Positions 27,251 to 41,389 of a stretch of 64,000 nucleotides of DNA are shown here, piece after piece. The number at the start of each line of letters is the position of its first letter. Within the stretch, counting starts at the first letter, position 1. Under the pieces are notes generated by a model. That model was not told where the DNA came from, did no database searches, and worked only from the letters and a program-made list of their open reading frames with translations. A program made the translations under genes and the position numbers. The stretch is from Ficedula albicollis (taxonomy: Eukaryota > Chordata > Aves > Passeriformes > Muscicapidae), in NCBI RefSeq assembly GCF_000247815.1, contig NC_021673.1, forward strand, positions 105,069,363 to 105,133,362, in the 5' to 3' direction.

Positions 27251-30200
27251 GTAAGTAAACTCTGATGTATTCATTTACATTTTTGTTATGAATGGTACTC
27301 ATGACAAAATGTTTTGAACATTGGGCTTAATAGTATTCACAGGACTGGACTGAAGTAATGTAAAGTAACACATTAAGCTTTAAAAGCTAAGAAAAACACT
27401 ACCTTTTAAAGTTATTTCTTTTAAAAAAATGAATATTCAAGATACTCATGAATCTTTTGACAGAGTGATGAACAACTTCACATTGTCATGAAAATCCTGG
27501 ATCAGATTCTCAGATTGCAATAAACTGCTACAACCCCACTGGCTAAATTTATCCCTTATGTTTAAATTCAGAACATCCCTCTTTGTGGTAGTGCTAATGT
27601 TGAAGTTATTACAAATCATGAAATTTCATGAGGAAGTGTACACCATTTAAATTTTTCTCGGCAGTTCTGGGTTTGCTGTCTGGCAATTCCGGGCTCTCAG
27701 CTTGTATTTTCTGTGCTGTATTGTACTTTGTGCTATACTGAATCAATAAAAATTAATGAAAAATTTGCTGGACATTTCTGTAGCCAAATATAAATCAAGA
27801 TGTGAGCTTAATTCTATTTTTCTCGAACAAGTACATTGGTAAAGATTGCAGGAGTTACTTTGGAAAGTGTTCCACACTTGTCACACTTGCTGAATAGTCT
27901 GTTTTTTTTGTTAATGAGACTGCTTGAAAAGCAGTGTAGATAAAGAATATGCAATGAATAAAGAACTGTAGATGGATCTTGGAGAATCTCTCAGAGCACT
28001 GGGTTTCTATTTTTACCTGAGGAAAAATTGTTATATATCAGCTGGAAACTGATGGAAAGTACATCAACATGGAAACTCCTGTCAATGTCCTGAACAGTCT
28101 GTGACTTTATTGTTGGTGACTTGAGGCAGCATGAGGCCACAAGTCTAATTCTGTCCCCCTTTCTGTCCCTCTGTCTGCAGATGTCCCTGAACCCTGCTTC
28201 TTTCCCTTCCCTTTCCATTTCCCAGCAATCAAGTGTAGCTGGGCTGGGTGAGCGGCTCTGTAGGAGTGCAGCAAGCAGAGGAGCTGAGAAGGGCTCTCTG
28301 TGCAGGGGGGAGGTGACACCAATGCCAAAGCACACAGGGCATGGCATGGGCATTGCAGCTGGTGGAGGCATTCCCACCTCTCTCCAGCAGCACTGGACTG
28401 CCGTATTTCCTTACCAGCTGAAGTCACACACCAGCCCCTCTTTCCACTCAGTTCCAAATATTTGTAAAAAGCTCAGTCAAAGCAACAAGGACACTTTACA
28501 TTCTACAAAAATTAATGACTAAAAAGTCCCCAAACAGCCAGGCAATATTAACATAAGTAAATCCTCCTGGCTCTGCTGAACCAATAGATGTTTTGCTAAT
28601 GTGGTGCACATTTCACCTTCAAGCTTTAAGAAGAAAACTGTACCAGAATAGGCTTTTGACCGACATTTTTGTGGGGAACACTGAAGGTTGTACTTCTTGC
28701 TAATTCACTCATCTTCTTTTTGGTTAAAATTTTAGGCTGTTTTACTTACTTTACAATTAAATTTCAGTATGTTATTTGATAATCTCTCCTTTTTAGGACA
28801 TCAGTAATCACACAAACATAACTATGTAAACATAAAGCTGATTTTAAATCAAAAGTTGGTAGAAGACTTCTATTGGAGATTGGTCTAGAGAGTTTTAATT
28901 TAAAATATAGGTACAAAACTGTGCTGGCAAGAACCTCTTGAGTTGCCAGATGAGTCTAGTAGTATTGCCAGTACTGTGAAAGGTGAGGGGATGGCAAATG
29001 ACATCGTAAGAAATGACAGAAAAGAGCTGAAAATGAGCAGAGGCTAAAATTTCATGGAGACAAGCACAACTCACAGGGCAGGGAACACCAAATAGATCCT
29101 CACAACCCCTAAAGAGCAAAAATTCACAGCCTAAGAGGAAACAAAGGATCACAAAATCAAATTTAGTTTGTTATATTCTCAGATCTTCAATAGAGGAATG
29201 AAGAAGCCAAGAGAAAGAAACCAATGCATTTTATTCTACTTTGGCTATATAGTTACAATCAGTGGAATATAAAAGGTTTTCTGTGATCTTAAAGTGATTT
29301 CTAGGCTTATGGTAAAGAGATAGAAATAACATCTTCATGAGAGTTGTCAAGACAACATCCTAGATCTTAAGTGGTAGTTTTCTAACAGAGTCCAAATGTT
29401 TGCACTACATGCCTGTGAAAAACATGACCTTTTCATGTAAGCAATCAAATTAATCCATGGTGCTTCCAAACCACTAGGATTCCAGTGAGAGCTGGAAATG
29501 TTAGACTAAGACACACTTCTTCACAATACCCATAAAAAAGGCAAATACCAGAACAAGAAAAATCACCTTTTAAACAGGAAAACTGCTACATGATGCACAG
29601 CAGCTTTCCAGTTTCCTTCAACTACCATTTTGTTCTCCTACTTACATGATTTTTGAGGTTCGTCTCAAGTATTTCACCCATGAGGACTCTGAGGAAAGCT
29701 ATAGCATCCCAGATATTTCAAAGCTAGGTTTTCAAATATACTGCACCTCCTGAAGCTCTTAGAGCTACAGAGCCTATTAATATTTACAAAATATGATGCC
29801 TCTGTCTTTACCTCAGTGATGTAATTCTGAATCCAACAAGCAGCACTGTTGAAGTCACCCAAATGACTCCTGTGAGTAGGGTTTGACTTTCTTAACTTTT
29901 TTTAGTATTGATGCTGGGGTAGTAAGATGTAGCTGCTGGAAATCTCTCAGAAAAAAAAGCTCTTGTTGAGAGGAAGACTTCAAGATTCAGTAGTACCTTA
30001 GTTGGAAGGGTCTTGACATAGGCACAAAATGCCTATTCACGTTCTCCTGGGAAGTAGAAACCTTAGATGGCCCAGAACTGCCCTAGAAATTTCCTCAGCA
30101 CCTTTTGTAGACATCATGTATTACAAGAAGGGATTACTCTTGTTTATTTTGACATTTACTGGTTTGTGCTGGCTTTTTGTAAGCTCTTTGGGGTTTGCAC

Positions 30201-30955
30201 CAGGGTGTGCTGGGACAATAGAAAGAGGACTCTAGAGAATTGCCTCTTAAAGCTGTGTTGAGTATTTCCCTGCCAGTCACACAGCTCAGATATCAAATCA
30301 TCATGCCACAGATAACAGCAGAATTTGGTAATTATCAAAACACCTCAACCACTCCCTATAGCCCTTCATTAGTCATGTAGGCAAGAGCTAATTCATCATA
30401 TCACAAAGGCATCAAATAAAAAGCACAGAGCCAGGTGAAATGAGATCTCCAAAATAACACAGATGTTTTGTTACAGAAGAGGTTAAAAATACAAGCACTA
30501 GTTCGTGACTTAAAGCTATGGTATACTGTGAGTAAAATGACTGCTTCTGTAAATCCTACAGAGCTTGGCTGAAGTTTCTATCCAAGCTTTGCAATCCTGT
30601 ACATATTCTTGGCTAGATAACCACTAAAAAGTAATTAATATTGCTATGCAAACATAGTAAATCACGTCTGGAAGCTCAGATACTCATGCCAAAGGAGTAC
30701 GACTAAGCTGTTGTGCCTTCTGTCATTGTGGGTTCATGCTCCTCTTCCCACACCTGCCTAGATAAGAGAGCCATGATCCATGATAGGAGGTGAAGATTCA
30801 TCAGGCATTCATCCATCTTTTAATGACTGTGTTAGATCTTTCACTGTGCAGGCACTTTATGAATGTTGTGAAACTGTAATGCTATCCTTCCCATAAGGAC
30901 ACCAAATAACATATCCATGCTTTTGATATAATGCATCTTGGCTGAACCTCTGCAG

Positions 30956-30972
30956 CTCTCTCTCTCTCTCTT
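30956..30972. repeat. (CT)n short microsatellite
   Basis: About eight CT units in intron 1. Confidence 0.9.
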
Positions 30973-33900
30973 TGGATGATTTCCAGTCAAGGGCTATATT
31001 TACGTCAGTTACAATCGATTCAAAATGCTTCCATAGGATCTTGAACAGGGTAACACATCTTTGTGAGTTTAATCCAAAACAGATGACATATGGCTTTCCA
31101 GTAAAACAGGGAATAATCATGCTTGTACCTCCAGTTCTTTGGTTTGAGTAGGTAGCCTGGGTTGATATTCAGCCTCTGCTTGGACCAGAACATTTTTTTG
31201 GATTTTCAGGTGACTACAGATTATGCTTCCAAAAAGGGGCTAAGGCAGGCAGTCACCTAACTCCTACTTTCAGGAAAGACACAAGGACTCCAGAGCACAA
31301 ACCCTATGGACTTACAGGACAGTCAACTCTCCTACTCTCAAAGTCAGTTTTGACTTGGGCCTTTAAGTCACTGAAGAAATTATGAAAATTTGCCTTCAAC
31401 TTAACTCATATTATTACACCCTTTGTCCTTGGAGTTCTTTTTTCTGTGAACATTAATCTTGCTCAGTTTTCTGGGACTCTGACTACCTAAATTTAAGCAT
31501 TATCTTTTAAATTTCTCTTTGTTTAACACAGCTGTTATTTATTCTTTTGCTTGGCAGGAGTTTCTGCAAGACTGCCATAAAGTCAGCCTGTTTGTATTGT
31601 ATTCTACTGTTAACCTCATTTCCTTTATGACATACATTCACTGTATCCTAAAGGAGAGATTACTATACATTTATATGGATTTGTACTCACATATAAATAA
31701 ATGTGTGAATACACAGCAAAGATGGCAACAAAGGGAGGGAACATTTTAGTAATCTCCTAAAAGCCATAGTGAAAAAGTCTAGATAACACATAAAATGGAA
31801 TGGTTTATACAACACGAAGCAAGGGATCAACATTAATATTTTGCTTAATGAAGGCATAATTCAAAATAAGAAATGGAGCAGACTCTCTTCAAAGAAGTTG
31901 GAATCATTTGGGTGGGAGAAAGATCTGTCAAATTAGGAGACTGCTGTATCATTATGATAACTTACACACTGCTCACTGCCTAAGGTTTTCCAAAATAATG
32001 CATTTGAACAGACTTTCTAGTAAGAAGTACTTAAAAGAGTTGAAGAAAATACGATATTGTTTAGAGTTGCTAGGTTAATTTTCATCAGAATTTGGTCATC
32101 ATCTTAAAACCTCAACAGTGACCAATTTGTAGCTATCTAGAAACAACTACATTTCTGTGCTTCACAGAGACTCTCCGAATTAGGAATCACTTTACAATTG
32201 CCTTAAAAAGCCCTAACATCTAAGAGTGAGCTGCCTTTTCATGGCATATACATGATCAACAAAGAGAAAAAACAGGGATGGGAAATCCTTCAGATTTCTT
32301 CCACTTGTATGAAAATTGGTCACAAAATCAGAAAAAGGAGCTTTGACAATCGTTTATGCCAGTAAACTCTATCTCCCATCCTGACAGAACCCTGCTGGGA
32401 CTTGTAATGACACTGTATTTACTGAAGAAACTCTATTGGTGCTGGTGCTTCCAGTAGAAATTTCTCAATAATCCCACTGATTTGACTAACTTTTCCAAAC
32501 AAATCAATCAAGAATCTAGAGAGCAAAAGTCAAATCTCCAGAGACATTAGCTGCCAGGATTTCCTTTCAGTGAGACTTCATATTTGACAAGGGAAGAAAA
32601 AAATAGTTGCTCTTTCATCCTGATCAAAGTCAATTAAAATCAATTATGTACTCATCATCTTGACCGTGGCCATCATTTTGTGCTGCTCTGCAACATCTGA
32701 TGCCATTTCAGACTTCCCTTTGACCCCCTGAACAGGCCTCATGCTGTCTCTGTGGAGGGAATAACAGGGCAAGAAATCCTTGAAAAATTTTCCCCAAGGC
32801 AAGGAGTATTATTTCTGCTGATGGTCGTGACCCCGGCTCATGACATTTTGCTGCAGGGGGACTTTGGAACCAGAAAGGTTGCGCTGGCCATTTCAGCATG
32901 TGAGAAAACTGTCACAGAGCAGGAACAGCTGAAAGAAGCTTCTCAAGCACTCCTGATGTTTACTCTGGAGGTGCAGAGCTGTGTAAGTGCTGTGCCAGCC
33001 AGCCAGTAGGAGAGAAATCCCCTGGAATCCTTGTGCAACAGAGGAGAGAGTCTATTCGTGAGTGTTGGGTTGATTGTCTATTGTTTCCATTTATTTAGAC
33101 TACATAAACAAGATTCCAATTTCCTTAAAACTATGTGGACAAGTCCTAGTTTCCAAGTGCCTAGAATTTCTCCAGTTTTCATTACTAGGTAAACAGTTTA
33201 AGCTGTTCTTCCCCACCAAACTCCTGTCACACTGGATTTTTACCTGGCTATCAGTTAGAAGCACTTTCAAACTGAAAGCAGCCATTAGAAAGAGATGTGC
33301 TATCTGCAAATCCTTGTCTGCCAAGTGTACAGGACCAAGCCAGATTTAAACACAATTTGAAAAACGAGGATTAGGATAATGTATTTGTGAATGTAGAAGC
33401 CCTTTAGCTCATTTACCCATGTAATCTCTATGAATGCATCACTTAAATTGTCAGACCTGGCTTTCCTCCCATGGAACAAGCCATAAGTTTCCTCTTTCCT
33501 TATAGCTAGGTTTGAATAAAGCTCTTCTTGTTCAAGTTAAAGTCTGGCCATGACACTGAGCTGAAATCCAAGTAATTGCCATAAACATCTACACGACATC
33601 AGAAGGCGAAAGTTGAAAAAGGCAACTTTCTGGCCTCAAATCGAATGAGAGCAAAACCAGGAAAAATTGTGAACAATCCAATTTGAAGTGAAGGTTCTTC
33701 TCTCTCTGGAATATTATTCCAGGGGGACACATTTCATCACAGAGAAAAAGAAAATATTGTAACAGAGTATAACTTTCTAGATGCATACCTAATTAATAAA
33801 ACTTTGAGAGGGTTTGTATTCATTGATTTTTGAGGCACATTTTCATACATCAAACCATGCATATGCCCTTTCTGAAGTCGCTTATACTTGCACTGTGTCC

Positions 33901-36900
33901 AGTTGTTTTTCTACAGTGGCGCATTTTTTTTTGTCCCCCCTTTCCTGCCTGCTTGAGCTGGAAAATTCCACTAGTGATAATTCTGACAGCTCACTCCCCC
34001 TCCTGTTGCTCTGTGTTTAAGAATGCAAGAGGGAGGGAACATGAAAGGCTGAGAAATTACTGATTTAGTAAATTCTACAAAGTCTTACCTCAGAGCAGAA
34101 CAGAGCCTTGGTGTTATCCTTAAAGAAGCAGAGCAGAGTCTTTCTTATACCCAACTTCTTCATGCTCCTAGTGGCAATGAGTCCCTCCTCAGCCTATAAT
34201 CACCAAGTTGCATATTCTGGGAGCTATCTGACAGCCTGTGACAGGATATTCTGCCTCTAGTCACACAAGGTCTGCGGGAACAAAGAGTGGTGGAGCTTCT
34301 GGCCCTTCTGGGAAATGGACTGACACTGCTCCATCACTATTTAAAGAGCAGATGCCTTCAGGATAAATCCTCTTAGGATGTTTTCCTGTTTGTGTCAGAA
34401 CTTAAACCTTTTATCCGTTTCCTTAGAAGAGAAATAAAAAAGTAATCAGCACTAAGCTGCTCTGTAATTCAAGAGAGTCCCTGTGGGGTGGCTCAGGAAA
34501 AGACAGAGCCAGCCTGTGTGTTTTCTTCTAAAGGGATATGAGACACTGCCATTAGCGTAAGGCAGAAACTCATAAATGGCCAGATGCAAATTAATGAGGA
34601 GCTCTTTCTCCACCCAGAGGAGAAGTGTAGTGCACAAAGCCAGAGAGGAAGGAGAAGGGAGCCAGGGTACAGCCGTTAATAAATCAAATATTTATGGGGA
34701 AGCCTTTCTTGCTTTTCTTAGAGTGGGAAGATCAGTGGGGGGCCTAGATGAGTACTGAAATAGCATTCACCAGTTTTATATGAATAGTGGCCCAGAACTG
34801 GGTTGTGGCCACAAGATAAGTAAAGTCTTGAGGTTCAGGGATGGTTTTGAGCTGCAACTGGGGGATGAGGAAACACAGTGCAAAATGCTCCCTGCCACAG
34901 ACAGTTAATGCTGTCAAAGGAGCCCTAAGAAATAACTCTTGAGCATGGAAAACACATGAGTCGGGCAAACTTTACTCCCTCCACAAAACCTTTGTTTATG
35001 CACTAAAATGCTTAAATGGGTCTGTCAAATTTACAGCATTCCTGTCATCATTCCTCCAGCCTGAAATACAGGAGGAAAAGCTGACTTTCTGGTTATAAGC
35101 TTTTTGATATCCTACACTTCCTCCAAAGGCATGGCTAAAACCATACAGCAGAATAAAGGAAAAAGAAAGCCTGTTATTTAATCAGGGAAAGGAAAAAAAA
35201 AGACTGAAACAAACGAGAGAGAAGGGAAAGGACTTCCTGAATCAGACACAGATTTCCTAAGGGGCAGAGAAGAGCAAAACCAGAAGTGATTTGGTTTTGC
35301 AGTTCATCTTGAAGTTAAATTTGCTTTGTGTTTCAAACTGGACTCAACGTCACCCTTTTTTCTTCTGGGAACATTTTTATGATTGCATAAATCCTTGAAA
35401 ATTTTGAAAACTTCCAGTCATTTACCATTGTCTGTAGGTCTGTTTAGGGACTATAGTAGGTCATGCTTTAAAGGACAAACTGCAAGGAAGGGGGAATGTG
35501 GCTCAGGAATTTGATAATGGACTGTGGGGCTGTTCATGCTACAAATCCAGCTGATGGTGGTAGTGACCAGACACTGCTTGGAAGCTCCTACTGCTTTGCC
35601 TGGAATTACAAAACAATGCTAGTCCATATCATCCCAACTAAATACCTCTACAGTGTTACTTTCTACAGGTATTCAAAGATAATTTCTAGGCTGAATAGTC
35701 GTGAGACTGCCCTCTCTGCATCCTCCAAGGATGTCATCTCTCTCTTTGTAGTGAAGTGATATACTGTCCCCACTGTTACTCTCCTTGTGGTGTATAAATA
35801 CAGTTTTAGGATTGCCTTTTCCCAAGGTCACTCTCTGATGAAATTTATGCGATCATCAGTAACAGTGACTTAGGTTTCCCTAGAAGCTAAGGTGACGTTT
35901 GGTTACATTTTGCAAATATGAATTTTTCAACCCTTGTTCCTTGTAGCTAGCTGCCTGTGGGGTAGAGAAAAATGTTTCTGGGAAGGGAGACGAGGAAATG
36001 GAGGTCAGCTCACATGCAGCAATTTACAAGGAGTGTATCTTCCCTCCGGCTGCTGCTGGCAATTAAAACACTCCCCATGCTTCAAGAAGTGCTGCATCCT
36101 CTCATTTCACCTTATGTGCTGAACCAGGATGTGTGAGTTAGGATGCTGATGCCAAAGCCAGCAGAAAGTCACCTCCAAAGAGCAATCCAGCTCACCCACG
36201 GTTGAGAGGTCTTTCTTGCTCTCCATGAAGAGAGAGAATTTAGGGACTCACCAGAGAGCTAATAAAGGCTGCAAGTGGATAACTGCTCACTGGGAATTAG
36301 GTACATTTAAAATTAAGGGAAGTGTGACCCTCGAGATACAGTGTACTACTTAACATATTTAGCCGCCCAAAATACAATATTTTCTTTAGCTAAATTTTAA
36401 AAAAACATTTAGGTATAAAGTCTTTCCACAGAAGTGTGTAAATATGTCTAAACATAATTTTTTGGCCTCATTCTTTCATGACTAGCACACTGGTGAGCCC
36501 TAATCATGGCTTTCCTACAAAAAATATAGAGTGGTGAACTCATATACACAGGTGTCCCTCTGAGGATCTGCCTGCATCTTTATTTATATTTGAGTTTTCT
36601 ATCTTATGGTTTGTAGGAAAGTAATTCTGAACCAATTCCATATATAGGACATAATAATGGAATATTTCAGCAGATATACTGAATGCCATACATCTGACAC
36701 ATGGTCTCATGGTATTCTTTTTCTAAATTTAAATGTTATACCAGTCACAAACATTTAGCTGTGTAAATGACTGATTTTTTTCAGGGCTTTGGTGAAACAA
36801 GTAATTGAACAAAGTTTTCATTTAAAGTTAATCTGAAACAAAGCCATTTTCTTTTCCTGTAGAACTTCAGAAGAACAATAAACAGTTTGATCTCAGAGAT

Positions 36901-37797
36901 TTGTTTTACTTTTCTGTTAAAACTTAAATCCACATAAATTAGAAAGAAACAGTTCATTTGGAGATGTTGCAATGAAATGTTTCAGCTTTTCCTGATTTTT
37001 GCCAATTTTTTTCCTTGGCTCAAAATATGCTCTTGTAGATTGTTCTGATCAACCCAAACTTTTTTTTTCCCTAGAAAAAGAAATGTTCCTTTTATTCTGG
37101 TTCCACTTCCGAATACAGTCTCCTGTTTTAACAGGTCAGGGCTGCTGGGGAATAGCTTTAAGGACTTGTCTAACTGATGTCATATGGCAGGCATGAAAAT
37201 AAAACTAAAAGGAAGGAACTGGAATAATTATCATTGGATTAATTATTCCACAGAAATTCAGCTGGCATGATTATAACTGTGTGGTGGTTTCTTCTCCAAC
37301 ACGACTGCTCTTTCCAGAGTCTCTATACATTGATCTATTCCAGCTGTAGTGGGCAAAATCCAGAGGCTCTTCTCCAAGCTAGATTTTACATTAACACTGG
37401 GATACATTAGGGACACATGCTCCAAATCTGGCTTGTTTTTAGTGGTATAAAAATGGCAATATGCTAAAATTTAATAAGTGGTGTATTTGAAAGAAACTCC
37501 ATAGATAAAAAGAAAATAGTATTTCATAGCCAAGCAGTCCAGACTTGACATCAACTCCTCAGATGCCACAGAAGATTAAACCCTCTCTTAGGAGATCTCT
37601 AAAGATCTGTTTCTTCTGTCTGGATTTTGGCAGAGGATCTGTGAAATGTCCTACCTACATTCGTGATTGATTAAGATTTAATTGTGGTCTTACCTCCGCC
37701 TAGGAGACCATCAATTTACAGAATAGGGGTTTTTCAAAAGAGAATACTTAACCTCAAGACCATTTAGACAGTATAACCAGTCAGGTTAGGGGAGAGG

Positions 37798-38160
37798 GTT
37801 TACAGACCGCGATAAAAGAATTGCAAAATGCGCAGCGTTGATCGAGGAGAACTGTGGGGCAGAGAAATGCTTGGAGGGCAGGTAGGAAGGGTTTGGTTCA
37901 GTCACAGGAGGCCCGTGGGCCGCCGAGCTGGGTTTCACAAACGCGCTGAGGCGGCGTTCTTTATCTGCAGGAGCGCTCGTGCAGGCTGTGAAGGTCACCT
38001 TGACGAATGAACTTGCCCGGCAGAAAAACCCTCCTCCACTGGTAAATTAGCAGGAAGGACTGAGCTTGCTTTTCAGGGCCCACTGCGATAGCCGTCAGCC
38101 AGGGCCGTATGTACACTGGAAACAGCGTCTGGAGCTGTGTGAGCGGGGAGCTGGGCTTGT
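37798..38160. promoter_or_regulatory. Small CpG-rich patch inside intron 1
   Basis: About 20 CpG dinucleotides in some 360 bp, counted by eye, against near absence in the neighbouring AT-rich intron. It could be an alternative promoter, an enhancer or an unrecognised exon. On the plus strand there are a donor-like GGCAG|GTAGGA near 37880 and an acceptor-like CTTTATCTGCAG ending near 37970. On the minus strand there is a donor-like CAAG|GTGACC near 38000. No protein family was recognised. Confidence 0.45.
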
Positions 38161-38512
38161 GCTGAATTCACAAACACAGTGCTTCTCAGGTGGCTCTTTG
38201 ATCTTTGGGAAAACACTATTTCCCCCCTTAGTTTTCAGTCAAATTGTCAGAGGTGACTTCTGACAATATTCTCCTATTAGGTCCTCCAAGAAAAGCCTGT
38301 ATTGCTTCTTGCATTAAACCGTTCAAAAGACAAGCTGTTATTTATCCTAATTCCAAAGATTTACAGAACAGTTCCCTAAGGAAGCCGCTTTGTATCCCTT
38401 AGAGCCATATTTCTTTAAAAGTTAAAAAAGGCTAAAAATAAAAAAAAAAAGAGTCTGAAAGAAGAGTTACTGACTGAGGAGGACATGAATAACAAACACT
38501 CCAAGTCACATG

Positions 38513-38555
38513 GCAAGAAGAAGAAGAAAAAGACAAAGAAGAAGACGAAGTAGAA
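38513..38555. repeat. Imperfect (GAA)n purine tract
   Basis: AAG/GAA-rich low-complexity stretch with a few interruptions, about 160 bp from the CR1 fragment. Confidence 0.85.
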
Positions 38556-38713
38556 AAAATAATTGCCTATATTGTTGATGTTGCTCATGCACTGTTATAA
38601 GCTATAGTACTGATATTGCTGACACCATTTTCACCTGGAAGGAAGGACCTGAGCTGATTGTAATACTACCATTTTCTATATTCTCCAGAACCAATTTCTG
38701 GCAACAGCCAGAA

Positions 38714-38880
38714 TAGAATCATAGAACCATAGAATGTTACAATACTTTGTGTTGGAAGAGACTTTTAAGATCGTTTAGTTCCAACACCCAACCATGTTCC
38801 AACCCTTCACTATGAATCCAACCATGCTTACACCCTGAACCAATTGTTGCCTCAAAGAGGCTTTTCTAGGTATAGTTTTG
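38714..38880 (-). mobile_element. CR1 LINE 3' fragment
   Basis: Reads on the minus strand as a CR1 tail. The plus strand starts AGAATCATAGAACCATAGAA, then has TTGGAAGAGACTTTTAAGAT and TAGTTCCAACACCCAACCAT, typical of an inverted CR1 3' end. About 165 bp is recognisable and it is quite diverged. It is in the same orientation as ARHGAP28, within intron 1. Confidence 0.85.
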
Positions 38881-41349
38881 AATACTCCTCAAAAGAAGTG
38901 AAATTCTGACCCTTAAAAGCATCTTTTTTGCTGGCTTTTCCCATTTTTCTTTTTCTCATCCCAAACCATCTTTCAAACTTGTTTTTCTTTTACTCCTTCT
39001 GCTTGATGTTGCTCCATGTCTTTGACGCACAGGGAAATCTTAGGGGTAGGGTTCCAGCTGTCTAAAATGACTGCCTGCCTCTCTACTCCAGAACAAGAAT
39101 ATTCATAACATATGATGTGGGCTGAGGGTTCAAAGATTATTATAAAAAATATTGAAAACCCAGGATGCATGACATCAAGGGCTAAAGGATTACTGCAGCT
39201 TGAGCAAAAACAGAGGAATATTGTTTAAACCCAAACAAAGCCAAGCAATGGGTAAAAGCCCTGGCTTACTGATTGCCAAATGTAAGACATTTATTCTCCT
39301 TCCTCCCTTAGATGTCAACCAAGTACTTCTGAACTAACTAGAGCTAAACCTCTGTAATGTATCAAGATATTTTTATATTAACAGAATTCTTCACAAATGT
39401 AACTTCAAAAGTAACTGCTAGATTCATACTTGGCCAGTTACTTTTATTTTAAGAACTGGGATGAGTTTCTGATGACCAATTTGCTTCTCCTTAAAGGTGT
39501 GGATTTAGTTTGGGCAAAATACCTTAGCAGTTTCACTTTTTAGGTAATGTTAATTTAATCAACAGTATTACTTGAGTGGGACAGTAAATCATGAAATGTG
39601 TTCCAGTAAAAGGACTTCAAAAAATCCCTAAATGCTAAATAGGCATCACATCTGAAAATTCTGTTGGACACAAATAGACAAAGGAAAAAAGAAGTTTTTA
39701 CTTGCTATACACAATTATGATTCTGAATATACTTAATCCATTACAAATTGCCCATTCCTGAAGTCTGTTCCTTTAAACAGAAATATACATAAGTCAAAGA
39801 CATATTTAATTACAATGTATAAATATTAGGTTAGTCTAAGATTTTGTTAAATATTTAACATGAAAGCAGAACTGGGTCTGGCACTCAGGCAGAATTTGGG
39901 ATGTCTGTATTGTATGATGCAGAGCATAGGACAAAAAAAAGCTTCTATTACCAAGTTTAAAAGAAAGGATCTATGTTACCCATTCTATCACAGACATTTC
40001 AACATAAAAACCCAATAATATATGACATTAAAAAAAAAAAAAAAGTAGATACAGTGCTATCTACCATTGCCATAGGGCATGAATAGTAGCTGAGGCCACA
40101 GATCTCTCCTCCTGGCTTCAACCCAGAGCCCACCTGATCAGCACTTGGCACACCCAGAGCAGCCAAACTCATGTCAGTGCCACCTAAGGAACCAAGACCA
40201 TCACTAGTACTGCTGAAAGTCATGGTTTTTCTTTAATTGTGCAGGTCTGCATGGCTGAAGGTGCTGGAGACTCAGGCTGGCAAAGGCACTGGGAAATGGG
40301 CAAGCTCCTCGTCACATGCAAATGCCCTCAGAAGCCTGAATGGGGCTCCTGCATGCTTTCAAGATCAAGGCTTTCCTCAGCATTGAGAAATCTCTGGCTT
40401 CAACAGCACTGTCCTGCCAACAAGACATACCTGGACACATGGTTTTTGTGAGCAGAGAGAGAAGAGCACTTCAGGGCCAGCCTGAACCCGCTGGTCACAG
40501 CTTCTGTTTCCCAGTCTCACTCTTGTGCAAACAAGAGTTTGTGCACTTGTACAAACTCAGGTGGGAAGCCTGAGGAGGACATCAGCCATGTGACAATGTC
40601 ACAGGTTTCATGCAGTCCTGCAAGATGGTAATCTCACAGTTATTTCCTCTTGCAACACACTGTTGCAGCAAAGCTCTTCAGCTCCCTGTTGATCATTTAA
40701 CAGCTGGTACTGATCCCAGCACCAATGGTTTCACTGGCAGAGCTTTTTTTGGCACTGGTAAGACAGAATAAAATTGTTGGTTAAAACTAATAGAAAGCTC
40801 TGGATCAGAGAGACAGAAAATGCAAGATATTTGATAAAAGTTGGTGTTTCAGAAAGGCTTTTGTGTCAACACTGCCAAGACTGCAGTAACTGTCTCCTTT
40901 GCCAGCTGATGCAATTGCAGGCAGTGCTCTTCAGATGGTCCAATGGACAAGTGTTTCACATCTCATTAGAGCTGAGAAGGCAATCTTTGTCTTACAGGAC
41001 ATGAGTTGGTAACTCAGCTGATGTGGAAAAGCATGTGATGGAAAGGGCAGGCAGTGAAATCTGACAATGTCACCCACACAGGATACACACAAGCAGTAAC
41101 TGATGAAGATGCCCCTTATTCTCTGCCTCACAAACATCTGGTTGGGGGTTTGAGTGCAAAAGACCTATCAGGAATTCCCATGAGAATCTGTTTCTTGATA
41201 GGGCAGCAGTGCTGTGTCCAGTATTCTGGACAAATTCCAGCATACACCCAGCTCTGTTTACAGTGATCATGAAATTTCAGTCTGCTGCTTATGCCATCTC
41301 TGTTATGCCACCTGTGTCTGTTTCCATGCGTTGTGAAAATGCTGCTGTG

Positions 41350-41389
41350 TATTATTATTATTATTATTATTACTATTATTATTATTATT
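41350..41389. repeat. (ATT)n microsatellite
   Basis: About 13 units of ATT with one interruption (ACT). It is in intron 1. Confidence 0.97.

Noticed and set aside
40008..40223. Minus-strand frame of about 65 residues running into a poly-T stretch, possible retrocopy
   Set aside because: The homopolymer has the wrong orientation for a poly-A tail of this frame, and the peptide was not recognised.
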